From Isoetes engelmannii (taxonomy: Eukaryota; Streptophyta; Lycopodiopsida; Isoetales; Isoetaceae), in the NCBI GenBank assembly GCA_011763485.2, contig JAANSK020278157.1, forward strand, positions 1-32,021: a stretch of DNA of 32,021 nt, read 5' to 3'. A program made the translations under genes and the position numbers. Of this stretch, positions 17,281 through 28,268 are shown in pieces. The stretch's first letter is position 1; the number at the start of each line of letters is the position of its first letter. Below the pieces are notes generated by a model. The model worked only from the letters and a program-made list of their open reading frames with translations. It made no database searches and was not told the origin of the DNA.

Positions 17281-18282
17281 GTACGGTGCTACCCAAAGCA
17301 TGTGTATACAAACTAGTTGTTATCTTGGAACCAAACTTGCCCTGTTACGTCCAAATTTAGGGAGATTATCATTAATTGGGGGATTTAGGAAGCTGGATAT
17401 ACATAGTTTTGGGGCAACTCATAGTTAAAAAATTCGATTTTGGCTTAGAAAATCTTCTTTCATTTGAGCAATTTGAAGTGGCTTCTGTTCCCACAATCTG
17501 AACCTGCTAGACTAAGTTGTAATATACCACAATTGCTGCTAACTTGCTGTCAAACTTCAAGGTTGGGTTTTAAAGTATCCCTCTCTTCTCCGGATCTGCT
17601 CAGCAGACCTGTGTTGCTCCTCCGGAGGCAAGCAACCGTCACTTAAAGGGATTGTATGTAAGCCTTCTTTTGGAAATGCTTAGAAGTGTACAACCTGGGG
17701 GAGATGAATCGGACTGGAAGGTTTGAGCTTCATCAGTATAGCAGTTGAAGAATGTTTATCTTATATAGCTAGAAGCTTAATATTATGAGCTACAAAAGTC
17801 GTAGTTAGGCGATCAAAATGGAAACATGCTGTGTGTTCTTTGCAAAATAACTGGGTCTGTTGTTTCTTAACAATGTGCCAAAATGTCTTTACATTGATCT
17901 CCCACCAGAAGCATGGTGAGTTACCCATGTCAAGTGGTGCTGGGGAAACTAATGTTGATGATGACGAAGAATGGTCATTTTGGATGTTGAACATTATGTC
18001 ATCATCTTGGAAAATGGCGAACATCACCGTGGCATATCATGTTTCTTGGACGAGTTCTGCATGAATTTATGTTCCGCACTTCTGTCTCTATTAAGGTTTG
18101 TTTGTACTGGGACCCTGTTCTAGGCCCTTCAATTATTGTATGCGGATGAATGGGAATGGCTGTTGCCTGTCTGACATGGGAACCACTATAGAATTTCAAA
18201 ACCTTGACTCATTGGGCCGAGATTTCCAGTGGCTTCCAACCAAGCACTTTTCAGATTATTCAACTTAATTTACTATATTGCA
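17281..18282. other. spacer without recognisable gene
   Basis: I looked here for the next MA3 exon (the HHAELVERRWGG region that normally follows) and did not find it. The short frames at 17464-17646 and 17831-18064 show no family resemblance. Confidence 0.5.
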
Positions 18283-18651
18283 GGAGCATCTGGAAGCCCT
18301 CCATTTGCAGGACTACTAGCGTACATTGCTGTAAGTGGCTTCTACTGAAGACCCAAATCCAGTGCTGACTTGCTTTTACATTTCTTATAGTACTTACCAC
18401 ACCTAAAGGACAACCATAGTTTTGGGAGTCCAATATGTGAAATTCAGAGCTTGAAAATGTCTTCTACAGGCATTAGCTGTCCCTATTGATTGGTTGAGAA
18501 GAATGGTTACGTTTGCATTTCAGGAGCATTTGGAAGCCCTCCATTTGGAGGACTCCTACTGTATATTGCTGCAAATGGGTTCTGCTGAAGACCCAAATCC
18601 AGTGCTGACTTGCTTTTACATTTCTTATAGTACTTACCACACCTGAAGGAA
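18283..18651. repeat. direct duplication, about 125-bp units 240 bp apart
   Basis: The unit beginning CAGGAGCATCTGGAAGCCCT at 18282 recurs from 18522 with about 10 percent differences. Both copies share a 64-base stretch from CTGAAGACCCAAATCCAGTG to CTTACCACACCT with no change. The sequence between the units (18409-18521) is not duplicated. Confidence 0.85.
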
Positions 18652-18952
18652 GTTGTATTGCATGGTAAATCAAAATCCTTATCTTATTAGGCTTAGATTC
18701 ATCCTGCACAGAAGACATGGTCGAGCCACATATAAGGCTCAATTCACCCACAGCTGCTACATGCAAGTTGATACATAAAAATAGTAAAGATTAAGAAATC
18801 CATTATAAGGACCTGAACCGTTTTAAGGACCAAGAAAGCACGGTTTATGAAACTGATGTGCCAACTTTGAATGTCCAGCATTCCCCTGAAGTTAAAACAA
18901 GATCCCTCTTAAACACATTTCTCCCAAGTGTGTATACGCGATATCAAATGTA
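18652..18952. other. spacer without recognisable gene
   Basis: AT-rich, no family motif seen. Confidence 0.4.
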
Positions 18953-19032
18953 ATTCATGCCTCCTGTTTTCTCCTTAAGAGACAGCGAATGCATTCATGC
19001 CTCCTGTTTTCTCATTAAGAGACAGCGAATGC
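18953..19032. repeat. 40-bp tandem duplication
   Basis: The 40-bp unit starting ATTCATGCCTCCTGTTTTCT occurs at 18953-18992 and 18993-19032 with a single difference. Confidence 0.9.
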
Positions 19033-19480
19033 CGTTCTGCAGTGTGGTTCCTTATAACATTTTCAACCTGAGCCAAAACATATCCAGCCATCATCTAGCA
19101 AATATAGGGGCTACAGGTTTGTGCACTGCAAATTTTGTGCACCTCTATTTGCATTATGACAATAAGTTATGCACTTAGTTCCTACCTCACGCAGTGACTA
19201 GTGTAAGTTTTGCCTTTTATTAGCTTAATACTTCAAAAGTAAGCGAACGGTTTCTTAAGGACTTTCCCAATATTGAATCATTTGTGGACAGTCTGTAGTA
19301 GCTCAGAGGAGCATTCCACGGATCGAGAATAGAACATTATAGAAAAAAATTATGGAAAGAAAAAATTCAAAGAAATGTATTCTCCAAACCTATAAAACTA
19401 GTGCTTAGCGCTTAATTACATAGGGCTTTACTCAACATTTCTCTAGTTCAAATTGACCAACCAACAAAATCCATGATTGA

Positions 19481-19950
19481 ATTTTAGAGCTCTGTCCTTT
19501 ATGTAAACAGAGGGCTAAGACGATCGAGCATTGCTTTTTCTTGTGTGAGTGGGTTTGGTTGGTTTGGTCTTGGTTGTTAACCTTGTTTGACACCTCTCTA
19601 CCTAGCCAGCATATTTTGCTTGCCGTTTACCCTGATGCATGGCCCAAACAGCGGAAACGAGCTTTTCATCTTGATTGTGGTTGGATTTTGTGGTCGATAT
19701 GGAAGAGAAGGAGACTGTATATCTTTAAGGGTATGGACAGTGTAGACGAGATTCTCCTGTAGTGACGCAAAAGAAAATTGTTGTGGCTTATCATTGCTCT
19801 TTTCTTGCTCAAGAGAAGAAAGTGTTGATTTGGGAAACTTACCTTCATATTCATTCCTATGTATAGACAGGTGGTTGTGCTCAGCTGTATTAGTTTGTCC
19901 ATTTGGGTTGTCATCCGGTCTCTGCATTTTATTTTATTACATTTCTTTGA
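19481..19950 (+). mobile_element. L1-type plant LINE, 3' end with zf-RVT domain
   Basis: The frame encodes ELCPLCKQRAKTIEHCFFLC, a C-X2-C-X8-H-X4-C zinc-knuckle domain (zf-RVT) found at the C-terminus of plant L1 LINE reverse transcriptases. It is followed by W-rich sequence with GWILWSIWKRRRLYIFKG, which matches the common IWKxRNxxIF pattern. The frame ends at 19762. The 3' UTR runs to a TTTTATTTTATTACATTTC stretch near 19930. Only the terminal part is present, a 5'-truncated insertion. This is a different LINE group from the copies at 240-1550 and 6580-7250. Confidence 0.8.
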
Positions 19951-20149
19951 TTGATGAATAGACGAGTAAACAATATATGTTTAACTTTGACGTGTTGGCC
20001 ATGGGCCATGTGGTTTTGGATGATCTAAGTGGCAATATTTTGTCTAAGGCGTGTCATTTTTATCTAGAGTGAACAATGATGTAGTAGTTCTTTTTAACCT
20101 AATGGAACTTCATACATTTTAAGAATTGACATGGCATTTTTTAGACAGA

Positions 20150-20318
20150 GTTTGGAACATGCATATTTGGGCAGGGTTTGGGAACATGCATATTTGAGCT
20201 TCGCCTGATTGAATCGAAGCAAAGAATGTATGGTCAATGAATTGTAGATGTATTGTGTATAATTGGAACATGCATGTCTGGGCCTCTCCTGATTGAATTA
20301 TAGAAAAGAATGGCAATT
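20150..20318. repeat. short direct repeats (GGAACATGCAT... words)
   Basis: TTGGAACATGCATATTTGGG or a close variant occurs at about 20152, 20179 and 20264. The last two are followed by CGCCTGATTGAATCGAAGCA-like and CTCCTGATTGAATTATAG-like extensions, giving about 50-bp diverged units roughly 85 bp apart. Confidence 0.75.
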
Positions 20319-20319
20319 T

Positions 20320-21310
20320 TATTTTTTTGTTTTGATGGAAATGTTAATTGTGAGTATTCTTAGTAATCTTATATTCGTATATTGGGCTATTCATTCATCT
20401 TTTAATTCTGGCCATTGATGTGGCGAATATTCCCTGCCTTGTGCGACATCGAAGGCCATTAAAATTTTGTGGCGAAACAAGCCTGCCTGGGTCAATGGTG
20501 CACAACTGCGCATATGGTTCAGGGCAAAAAAAACCAAATCAAACAAAAAAAAACCATGCTCCGTCTCACGACTGAGCTCAATGCCTGCGACTCTGTGCTG
20601 CCGGAAGCAGCTTCATTTCGGAGGAAGCAGGCTCTACTTGCTCACCCCATGCCAGGTTTTCGAGCATTCTACGACCCCCTCGCCTTGCTCCAGATAGCGC
20701 ACTGTAGCTCTGCAACTGATAGAATGAGACCACGGAACAAGAAATGAAGAAGCCATGGGAAACCAAGGACTGGAGAGGGGAAAACCATTCAGGGCCGGAG
20801 GAATCGAACCTCCAGGCCATACTGGCCTCACCAGAGCCCCGAACGCATTCTAACAGGAATAAACAGCCATCGCTTCTGGCCTAACCCCAAAATGCTTGCT
20901 TTTTAACAGTGGCCGAGACCCTCCCTAGCCCTGGCCGATCGTTCCTGCCCTGCACAAAAGGTCCCATCGTGGCAGCTCCCTCCTTCACAGCTCCACCGCC
21001 CCTGCCCTGCACAAGAGATCCCAAAAAAAAAAGAAACTGTTCGCCGCCACACGACATTCGAAAAGCGGACCTTGGCTCAGAAACTCCTCTCAAATTGCAC
21101 GAACCACAAACCTTTGTATTCCATCTGCTCAAAACCCTGCATATGTACGTACAATACGCCTGCAGAATTATATGCTAAACCATTGTGTGAGATACGTTGG
21201 CAACCCCAAATTTAAGACACTAAACATACTTGTTAAGTTTAATTGAATCATAAGAGAGAATGTTTTTTTTTTTTCCTTTTCGTTTTGATGGAAATATTGA
21301 TTGTTGAGTT
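20320..21310. other. GC-richer insert between two copies of a GTTTTGATGGAAAT word block
   Basis: A block with GTTTTGATGGAAATGTTAAT (about 20329) recurs as GTTTTGATGGAAATATTGAT at about 21281, each preceded by T runs. Between them lies DNA richer in GC than its flanks (about 20460-21130). It contains a box-B-like tRNA relic and open frames in several phases with no domain I recognise. It may be an old insertion, but no transposon end signature was found. Confidence 0.4.
20789..20850 (-). mobile_element. tRNA-related fragment (box B), perhaps SINE relic
   Basis: On the minus strand GGAGGTTCGATTCCTCCGGC (about 20812-20793) forms a perfect T-arm and loop with the consensus box B GGTTCGATTCC. It is preceded by GGCCAGTATGGCC, a small hairpin. 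No D-arm, anticodon arm or 7-bp acceptor stem can be matched in the usual spacing, so this is not a functional tRNA gene. Confidence 0.4.
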
Positions 21311-21930
21311 GTTAATATACCTGCTTTATACCTACATCGAGCACGAATTTCCATTTTTGAAACTCCTGTACCTAAAGTTTTATTGTTGCTCCCTTTTGCC
21401 CCAACTCAACACGTTTACATTGCAATAGATTTGTAGTCGTACATTATTTGGAATCTGTAGTGCTCAAAATCTCAATAATACGTCCGTTATCAATACAATC
21501 ATCTGAAAAAACTGCATTTATTAACGAAATTGAAGTCAAACCTTAGCAATTAAGAAATGTAGGGTGTGTAAAAAATGTAAACAAGTGTCCAATGTTTTGC
21601 AAATGTAACAATTGTTATGTGATTGTCTTAATTAAGTGCCAATGTCATGTGGTAGTAATTTATTCTATTGGTAATATACCACAAGTTAAAGAAAAATCTT
21701 AACCTATAGCTAGCTAGAATGTAAATTCCAGCTATTGCAAAGCCTGTGAAATTGATGAAAACAGATTTACAAAATTGCAAAATCACGTAACGCGAAGTTT
21801 CCTCTACATGCATTTTTATCTCAAAACATATATAGACGCTTTGTCAAAACACTTAAACCATTGTGAGTCTACACTTAAATCATTATGAGTCTCTTACTAC
21901 CTAAACCACACGCGATCCGAACTGCACATT
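21311..21930. other. spacer without recognisable gene
   Basis: AT-rich, stop-dense. A short direct repeat (ACTTAAACCATTGTGAGTCT / ACTTAAATCATTATGAGTCT) occurs at about 21851-21890. Confidence 0.5.
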
Positions 21931-22232
21931 CTCCTCATGAATGTTAATAAATGTTGGTCGAATCTTGAAGTTATAGATGTCAGATGTTAAACATGCAACA
22001 CATTTATGTCAAAAACTTTGAGAAACCCTAAACCTTGAAGAGTCTTCATAACAACTTGAATAGACTAGGGGAATGCCACCACATGGTATTCGAGGTGCAA
22101 ATCCTCCTCATGAATGTTGATAAATGCTGGTCGAATCTTGAGGTTCTAGATTGCATATGTTAAACATGCAACACATTTATGCTGAAAATCTTGAGAAACC
22201 ATGAGGAAAGGGGAACCTTGAAGAATCTTCAT
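21931..22232. repeat. tandem duplication, about 120-130-bp units 173 bp apart
   Basis: CTCCTCATGAATGTTAATAA through TTAAACATGCAACACATTTA to CCTTGAAGAGTCTTCATA (21931-22048) recurs with about 12 percent differences at 22104-22232. The second copy has an extra ATGAGGAAAGGGGA. Confidence 0.85.
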
Positions 22233-22299
22233 ATCTAGGGAAATGTCTAGATGTCATGAGAGAGTTTAATGGGAATCCTAGGGTACCGTAGAAATTTGG

Positions 22300-22570
22300 C
22301 GCTAAAAGAACCTCCATAAATTCTTATGGAATCCAAAGAATAGTTTGAAAGGAATCTCTTCAAGATCATATAGGGAAATATTCATATATCTTAGAGAATC
22401 TTGGAAAATCTATATTAATCTAGAAGAATCTTTGAAGAATCTGAGAGAATCTGAAGAACTCTCAAGAGAATCTTAAGAAAACTATGAGTATCTTAAGGGA
22501 ATCTTTAGTAATCCAAGGGAAACTTCCTAGAATCTTTGAGAATCTAGGGAATGTGGGGGGAATCTCAAGA
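22300..22570 (+). repeat. degenerate short-period array based on GAATCTT(N)AGA
   Basis: Some fifteen to twenty variants of AGAATCTT/GGAATCTT/GAATCTGAG occur at irregular spacing of 8-20 bases, strongly purine-biased on the plus strand. It looks like an old expanded simple repeat. No open frame of interest runs through it. Confidence 0.7.
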
Positions 22571-24544
22571 GAACCAGTACTTGGAGCCTACAGACACAGA
22601 AAAAAGAGCCCACCTTACCACTACCAAAAGGGAGGTTTTGTCGTTGTACATGGATGTTCTTAGGGCTTGCTGTATAAGGATCTTCTTAGGGCTTGTAGAG
22701 CTTTTGTGTGGACTAATGCTGAAGAAGGGACCATGTCCTGTTGATGGTCATTGACATTCCAGAGCTGTTGATATAGTCTTGCACATTGTATGGTAAGTCT
22801 TGAGGCATGCCATTTTCTTAATTATTCAGGTGTGGCGGAACATATAATATTCTAGTAATCTATTATCACTCTGTTGTTTGTTCATCTCAAGTTCATCTAG
22901 GTTTGAATTGCGAGCCAATGACGCCATATACTTCCTTCAGTGCTGCTAAAGAATCATGCAGAAGCTGCCTATCCTTTAGTCCATCATGTTCGATTATATT
23001 GCTAGATTCTTTTGTAGTTGTTCAGAATTCTAGGCTTATCCATATTCTGAACTTAGGTTTAGGATGTTTGTCTTTCATTTTCTGCCTTGCAAATTATGCG
23101 TATTATGCTGTCCATTACCGCGTTATAATTTTGCGGGCCTGGTCCATCGTTTGGAAATGAAGAATTGGTGTTGAGGCTTCTACAACAGTGGTTTTTTCTG
23201 CTGTAAGCTTTGCCGCTTATGCAAAAATGTTACTGGCTGGATACTGGATACAGAGACTTGCCAATTATGCAAAAACGATTTCTTACTCTGAATTCCAAGC
23301 TTGGTCCGTTTTGCCAAGGGGCAAATAGGGTGCCGCTTCTTAAAAGCTGATGTCGTTTATCTTCGAGAGTCCGGTCTGCTATAGAATGAGGATTTCGACC
23401 AGTTGGACAAGGTTTCTGGCATTTTTTGCTACAAATCATAAAGGTATCTATCTGATCTTTTGATAGCAGATGAATCTCTGATTGGGTGAATGCTGGTAAT
23501 GCGAAAATGGCTTTTTTGCCTTAGACTGCAGATGTATTTCATAGCTAGCTGCTCAAAGCTGCAGATCTTCCAACAATGCTGGATCTTTGTGCAATTATAC
23601 AAAGACAGAGCAAGCTGCTCGACAATCATGCTGATACAATTTCGAATATCGCTTATTAGCATCATATGAACCTGGAGCTCAAACCTTCTAAAGTTTGATT
23701 CTTATTTTAAAAATTATATGGCGATGGGCAGTCTAGCTTTTGCTTGATGTACATACCGAGCTGGCTTTCTAAATATGGATGGAATATCAATCAGGTTAGA
23801 TTGTGCATGGTTAGATAATAGACCTTTTTTTGAAATCCAAGCAGTATTAAGGATTGCTGGTTGATTGATCAGAAGTTGTATACAAAAAATAAGGCTTATA
23901 GTTTACATTTCTAAGAACATACATTATAAGAAATGGCGGGCCTATAGAAGTTTTTATAGTAGCAAACAACAAGCATCTCGGAGGGCATCAACATCTACGA
24001 ACCTAACATTACTCCACATCGGTTGCCACCTGACCATAGATGAATGCCCATCTCTACACAAACGTGCGGGGCAAGAGATTAATGAAATTATGCAACCACG
24101 ATCACAAAATGAGCAACCCAATGCCATTTAAAATGCGGCATACGCGTTTGATGACAAACTTGCTTAGAACTATATGAAAACATTGACTTCTTTATGGACC
24201 CGACGTGCGATGACAGTTAATAACCTTTCAAATTTCAACTTAATATGTTTAAAATGCTGAACTATTCAAGATAACACAACACTACACTCGATCTCGATCT
24301 TAAATTCTATCTTAACTACTACGAACACACCATAACTAAACTAAAGAAAAAGGTAAAAACATATACACATCGAAACAACTTTAACACAGCTAAAAACGAC
24401 ACAAGTAAACACAAAAGGAAAGAAAGAAAAACAACCATAAATATGTATTGCCTTACGTGCAATATGAACAACAACTACTACATTGGACAAATAACAGACC
24501 TCTACAACCTTATTTTCTATAGCGCTGGCGTGCCCTTTTGCTAG
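22571..24544. other. 2-kb spacer without recognisable gene
   Basis: Several open frames of 65-88 codons occur on both strands, but none has a recognisable domain or splice-linked continuation. Small direct repeats are present, for example TTCTTAGGGCTTG at about 22656 and 22683, and CCAATTATGCAAAAA-type words near 23216 and 23261. The stretch 24250-24500 is strikingly rich in A and C and poor in G on the plus strand. Confidence 0.5.

Positions 24545-24570
<26 letters not shown>
24545..24570. repeat. T26 homopolymer
   Basis: An uninterrupted run of 26 T; another T run lies near 24612. It could be the reversed poly(A) tail of a minus-strand retroposon, but no element body was recognised to its left. 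Confidence 0.8.
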
Positions 24571-24576
<6 letters not shown>

Positions 24577-26031
24577 CCAATTTTCTATTTTCCAATGATC
24601 TAATGAAATTTGTTTTTTTTTTTTTTAAGTACGTATCATACGTATTTTATGTACGAGTATGTTAAGTACGATATTAATTAATAAAACCAAAGCACAATTT
24701 GCCCTGTCAACTTTCAGGTATAATACGTATAGTACTATGAGGAAGGTACATGACGTACATAAAGATTAAGTACGGGTACGTAAACAACACTGGGCATTAT
24801 GAGTAGATAGCATCCACAAAGATGGCTTTTAGTCAGACATTCAACCCATCCTTTTAAGATCAATTTAGGCTACAAAATGTGCACAACATAGCAATATTGC
24901 TCATCCTGTCATTATTTGCCGCATAGTGCGTATCATCCTCAAACTGGGGGACCACTTCTAGTTCTGGAATGAAGACACAGCATGTGACACATTTGTTTGT
25001 TGACATTTTATATTACCGACACAAGTTTTATGTTGTTTCTTCTACACAACTTGTAGAAGATGTTATAGGGAAAGGACACTGGGACGCCATTCTTGGCTAT
25101 CCCTAGCGACCTACGTAGTGGATAGCACATCGGGGAGTCCCATAGAGGTGGCCGGTAGAGGCAGGAAGCTGGAAGAACAAAGAACGGTGGACCAATGGAT
25201 CTTCTACAACAATATGATAGTTGGGTCATTATAGTTTTCAGTGGCATTAACAACAACAAAGAATGCTATTTGCGTCCAACTAAACAAGTAAAGAAATGTG
25301 ACTGCACTCCCCAACCATGATATTGTGAGGGTAAGTTTTTTGCTCCAGCTTTCCATACTTGCTCTGCTGGACTACTCCCAACTATCAGCAGTTGCAACAT
25401 CCATTGAACAAACAAGGAAAACTGTTCCAAACACCTTACCTTATACGTCAAGGTTAGTCTCTCTGTGTTCGTGCAAATTCTTAGACCAAGAATGGCAAGC
25501 GCCTCCAAAACCTTGTAAAATTAGGTAAATCTTCTTTTACACTATGTAACGAAAAGAATGGCAAAAATGCCTTCTCAACCGCTGGATTCTACAGGTAAGT
25601 GGGCTAGCAAGAATGCCTGACCCCTTTCCGTTCCACATCACGTCACGTCATGGATGCAAGATACCTACTAGAGTAGGTCAATAGTTTGCGTGTTTTTAGT
25701 GTGATAATGTAGAAATGCTAGCTAGCGTACAAGAATGCTCCTAGGTATGTGAATGGATATGAAGGAGAGTATAAGGAATATAAGGCACCAGGCCAAAAGC
25801 AAAGGAGAAGAAAAACTTGCAGAAAAGTCTCTCATTATCATCTCATTGTGTAGGTACAACAATAATGCTCAAATGAATCTTTGTGGACACCCCTAAAAGA
25901 GACACGTTTGGGGTATGGGAGATGATTCTTCCCTGAAATTCACCAATCTTTTATGGCTATAGATCAGAACGTTATGGCTCCACCATAGCCGACCTTCATC
26001 TAGATCATTCTCTTTACGAACTCTTTAGTCC
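24571..26031. other. spacer and upstream region of the DUF569 gene
   Basis: From 24625 to 24780 the words TACGTA, GTACG and CGTAC recur densely in AT-rich DNA. The short frames around 25000-25530 on both strands show no known domain. CACGTCACGTCA at about 25635 contains overlapping CACGT/TGACG-like cores. Confidence 0.45.
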
Positions 26032-26038
26032 TATATAA
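26032..26038 (+). promoter_or_regulatory. TATA box of the DUF569 gene
   Basis: TATATAA lies 237 bp upstream of the ATG. A possible short 5' UTR intron (CAG|GTATTT at 26194 to TGCAG at 26267, 74 bp) would place the ATG one base into the next exon. Confidence 0.55.
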
Positions 26039-26268
26039 GCATGCCCGGTGCAATAATTTAGCTCAGAAACATTTGAATAGCAAATGTTTTAGTTCTGTTT
26101 TTGAGTTCCTCAGCAACAGTTTGCAATTTTGATTCTAGTTCCAGCAATATACAGTATACTTCAGATCAGCAATCAAACCTTCTGCTTTAGCAGGTATTTT
26201 GCATCTAGTATTCTGCTAGTTTTTTGTTCTCGCTCTAATAGCTTATTCACACTGCTATTTGATGCAGA

Positions 26269-27151
26269 ATGGAGTATTTCCTGAATGCCAAATCTGTCAG
26301 ACTTCGCAGTGCACATGGAAAATATCTAGTGGCTAATTCAGATAAGATCTCTGTTCATCAAGAAATGGCTTATGGAGAATCCTCTATTTGGACTGTAGAA
26401 TGCATCAATAAAAATTCTGGAATCAGGCTACAGAGTTGCCATGGATTATATCTATGTGCTTCAGATCATGCTTTTCTGCTGGGAATGACTGGCAGAAAAG
26501 TGATTCAATCCAAAATAATGGATACAACCACAGAATGGCAGCCTCTCAAAGAGGGCCTTTTAATAAAGCTTACAAACAGAGGCAGTTACCTGCGTGCAAA
26601 CGGCGGCCCTCCTCCCTGGAAAAGCTCCATCACGCATGATCTGCATTCAAAATTATCGGCACAAAACCTTCTTTGGGAAGTCGAAGTAGTCGAATCGAAA
26701 CGAGAAAATGCTGAAATGCAGGTACTAAATCAGCCTTTTTAGATCAAGATGTGCATGTTTTTGCAAGAAAGAAAGAGCGGGGTAAAAGAACACAAAATAG
26801 AAACCCCTGCTTTAACAAATCTCACAAATCTAACCTTGTTTGATCTGGCAGAAAAAGATGAAGCCAAATAGCGATGGCAGAGTAGTGTATTATGCATTGG
26901 CGATGGACGACGGCACATTACCAAGCAACACAATGTGGCGCAAATACGTATTCAAGGGACAGAGCATGAAAGAACTAAATCAGAGCTTGAAAGAAGAGCT
27001 AAAACTTACAGAAAACATCATAGTATGCGGAAAACATTGCTTGAACGGCGTTCTATATCGCTTGCATATGAATCTTCCTCCAGATAATGCAGCTATGAGG
27101 GTAGTAGTTGTGAAATCTGCATCAGATGGCGCCAGAAATCTTCATCTGTGA
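26269..27151 (+). CDS. DUF569 family protein, two exons, apparently intact
   Basis: Exon 1 (26269-26721) and exon 2 (26852-27151) join across CAG|GTACTA ... TGGCAG|AAAAAG in phase 0, giving 250 residues; the intron is 130 bp. Residues 1-140 are the DUF569 domain, a fascin-like beta-trefoil: MEYFLNAKSVRLRSAHGKYL, then SSIWTVE (38-44), GIRLQSCHGLYLCASD (51-66), EWQPL (89-93) and RGSYLRANGGPPPWKSSITHD (104-124). Exon 2 carries the typical C-terminal domain: VVYYALAMDDG, YVFKGQSMKELNQSL, ENIIVCGKHCLNGVLYRLHM, LPPDNAAMRVVVVK. Members are known from many plants; a few have been linked to stress responses, and the fold suggests protein or actin binding, but the biochemical role is unknown. Translation straight through the intron would add only six residues (VLNQPF), so unspliced transcripts would give a short form. 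No signal peptide or membrane segment is seen. Confidence 0.92.
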
Positions 27152-27404
27152 ACCGTTAACGCAGCAAGTTTGAATCTTTGTAGGTCTAACCCTTTTCTTG
27201 ATCAAGAATTAGAAAAGTGTTTTATATGTTGTTTCTGGTTTCACAATGATCATATGATCATATATTAGGAGGATATATTAGGACGATTTTTTTCCAATGA
27301 TCATATGTTCCTAGTTTTCGTAATGTACCCATGGTAGAGGCCTTGTTATTTGCTAGATAACCTCATGGGTGAAAGGACTTTCCTTTGAAAACCAGTAGCG
27401 GCGG
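27152..27404. other. 3' flank of the DUF569 gene
   Basis: No canonical AATAAA is seen. A 16-bp palindrome ATGATCATATGATCAT lies at 27246-27261, and GATCATATG recurs near 27299. T-rich DNA follows the stop codon, as is usual for plant 3' ends. Confidence 0.4.
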
Positions 27405-27526
27405 CAACAAGGAAACCAGGTCGACGATTCAGCTCCGGAATGGAAATCGGCGGGCTGGATTTCACTATGCAGGTCACGAACAGGTAAAACGGAAGCAAAA
27501 TTGGGGGCGACCAGGTTTCCTTGTTG
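27405..27526. repeat. inverted repeat, 17-bp perfect arms
   Basis: CAACAAGGAAACCAGGT (27405-27421) pairs with ACCAGGTTTCCTTGTTG (27510-27526) around an 88-base loop. Open frames on the minus strand across this area (27346-27694) run through both arms and have no recognised domain. Confidence 0.8.
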
Positions 27527-27669
27527 TGTTGGCCTGGAACTGGGTCGCAGGATTCCAGGACCATCTGCTCCCCAGGTTCCATGCCATACAACATGAGGGG
27601 CATTAGACCGTGTGGTGTTGCCATTACTGGTTTCCCATGGAACGCTGTCACCCAGGCATCTAGCTAATG

Positions 27670-27943
27670 TATAGGGGAAGGGAGCTTGGGGCACCCTTTT
27701 CGCAATAGGGGTAGGGGCCCCACGACTGGCTACGGCTGGGAGAGGGTCTGCCCCTTTCCGGAAAGGGAGCTCTCCCTTCCCCTACAAAATGGAAAGTGGG
27801 GAGCTACCTACTACGACGGCCTCCTGCTCTTCACCATATCAATGGAATCGACTGCCTCGACTTCCATTTGGTGATACTGCGATACCATATGTCATCACCA
27901 GAACAATGTTTCCAGTAAAAGAGCGACCCACTTTCCATTTTGT
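27670..27943. repeat. nested inverted repeats
   Basis: TAGGGGAAGGGAG (about 27672) pairs with CTCCCTTCCCCTA (about 27772), enclosing the palindrome CTTTCCGGAAAG (about 27756-27767). Directly beside it ACAAAATGGAAAGTGGG (27784-27800) pairs with CCCACTTTCCATTTTGT (27927-27943). Together with the hairpin at 27405 this makes three adjacent foldbacks within 540 bp, in DNA richer in GC than its flanks. They may be the remains of a foldback transposon, but the outer ends are not clear. Confidence 0.7.
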
Positions 27944-28013
27944 AAGCCACCAGGGGCTTGAATTCCAATAATTTGTGCCATTAGAAATTTCAAGCAAAAA
28001 ACTTACCCAAAAT

Positions 28014-28268
28014 AAATTTTGATATAAAAACTACTGGTTTACTTTCCCTTATTCTCGTGTTCGTTCTAAGAGTCAACTATATACCCCACTTCCTATAGAG
28101 ACAAAATTATGTTATCTAAGAGATTCTAAATGGTTTGCCCAGAAATTATGACTGAATTTTGACATAAAAAAGCTAGGAATTTCAACCACCTAGTGGTTCA
28201 CTTTTCCTTATTCTAGTGTTCTCTTTAAGAGTCAACTATATACCCCACTTTCTATAGAGACAAAACTA
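28014..28268. repeat. tandem duplication, about 95 and 115-bp units
   Basis: A unit running from ATTTTGA(T/C)ATAAAAA through CTTATTCT(C/A)GTGTTC to AGAGTCAACTATATACCCCA and CTATAGAGACAAAA occurs at 28014-28108 and 28154-28268. Confidence 0.85.

Noticed and set aside
17831-18064. Continuation of the MA3 gene
   Set aside because: The peptide is acidic in part but has no MA3 residues, and the exon expected next (ERRWGG region) was not found.
20789-20860. tRNA gene on the minus strand
   Set aside because: The T-arm and box B are perfect, but no acceptor, D or anticodon stems can be paired.
20467-21178. Overlapping open frames on both strands at 20.5-21.2 kb
   Set aside because: No domain, no splice support, and several frames are open at once in DNA richer in GC than its flanks.
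27346-27694. Two minus-strand open frames of 101 and 113 codons
   Set aside because: They read through the arms of a perfect hairpin and have no recognised domain.
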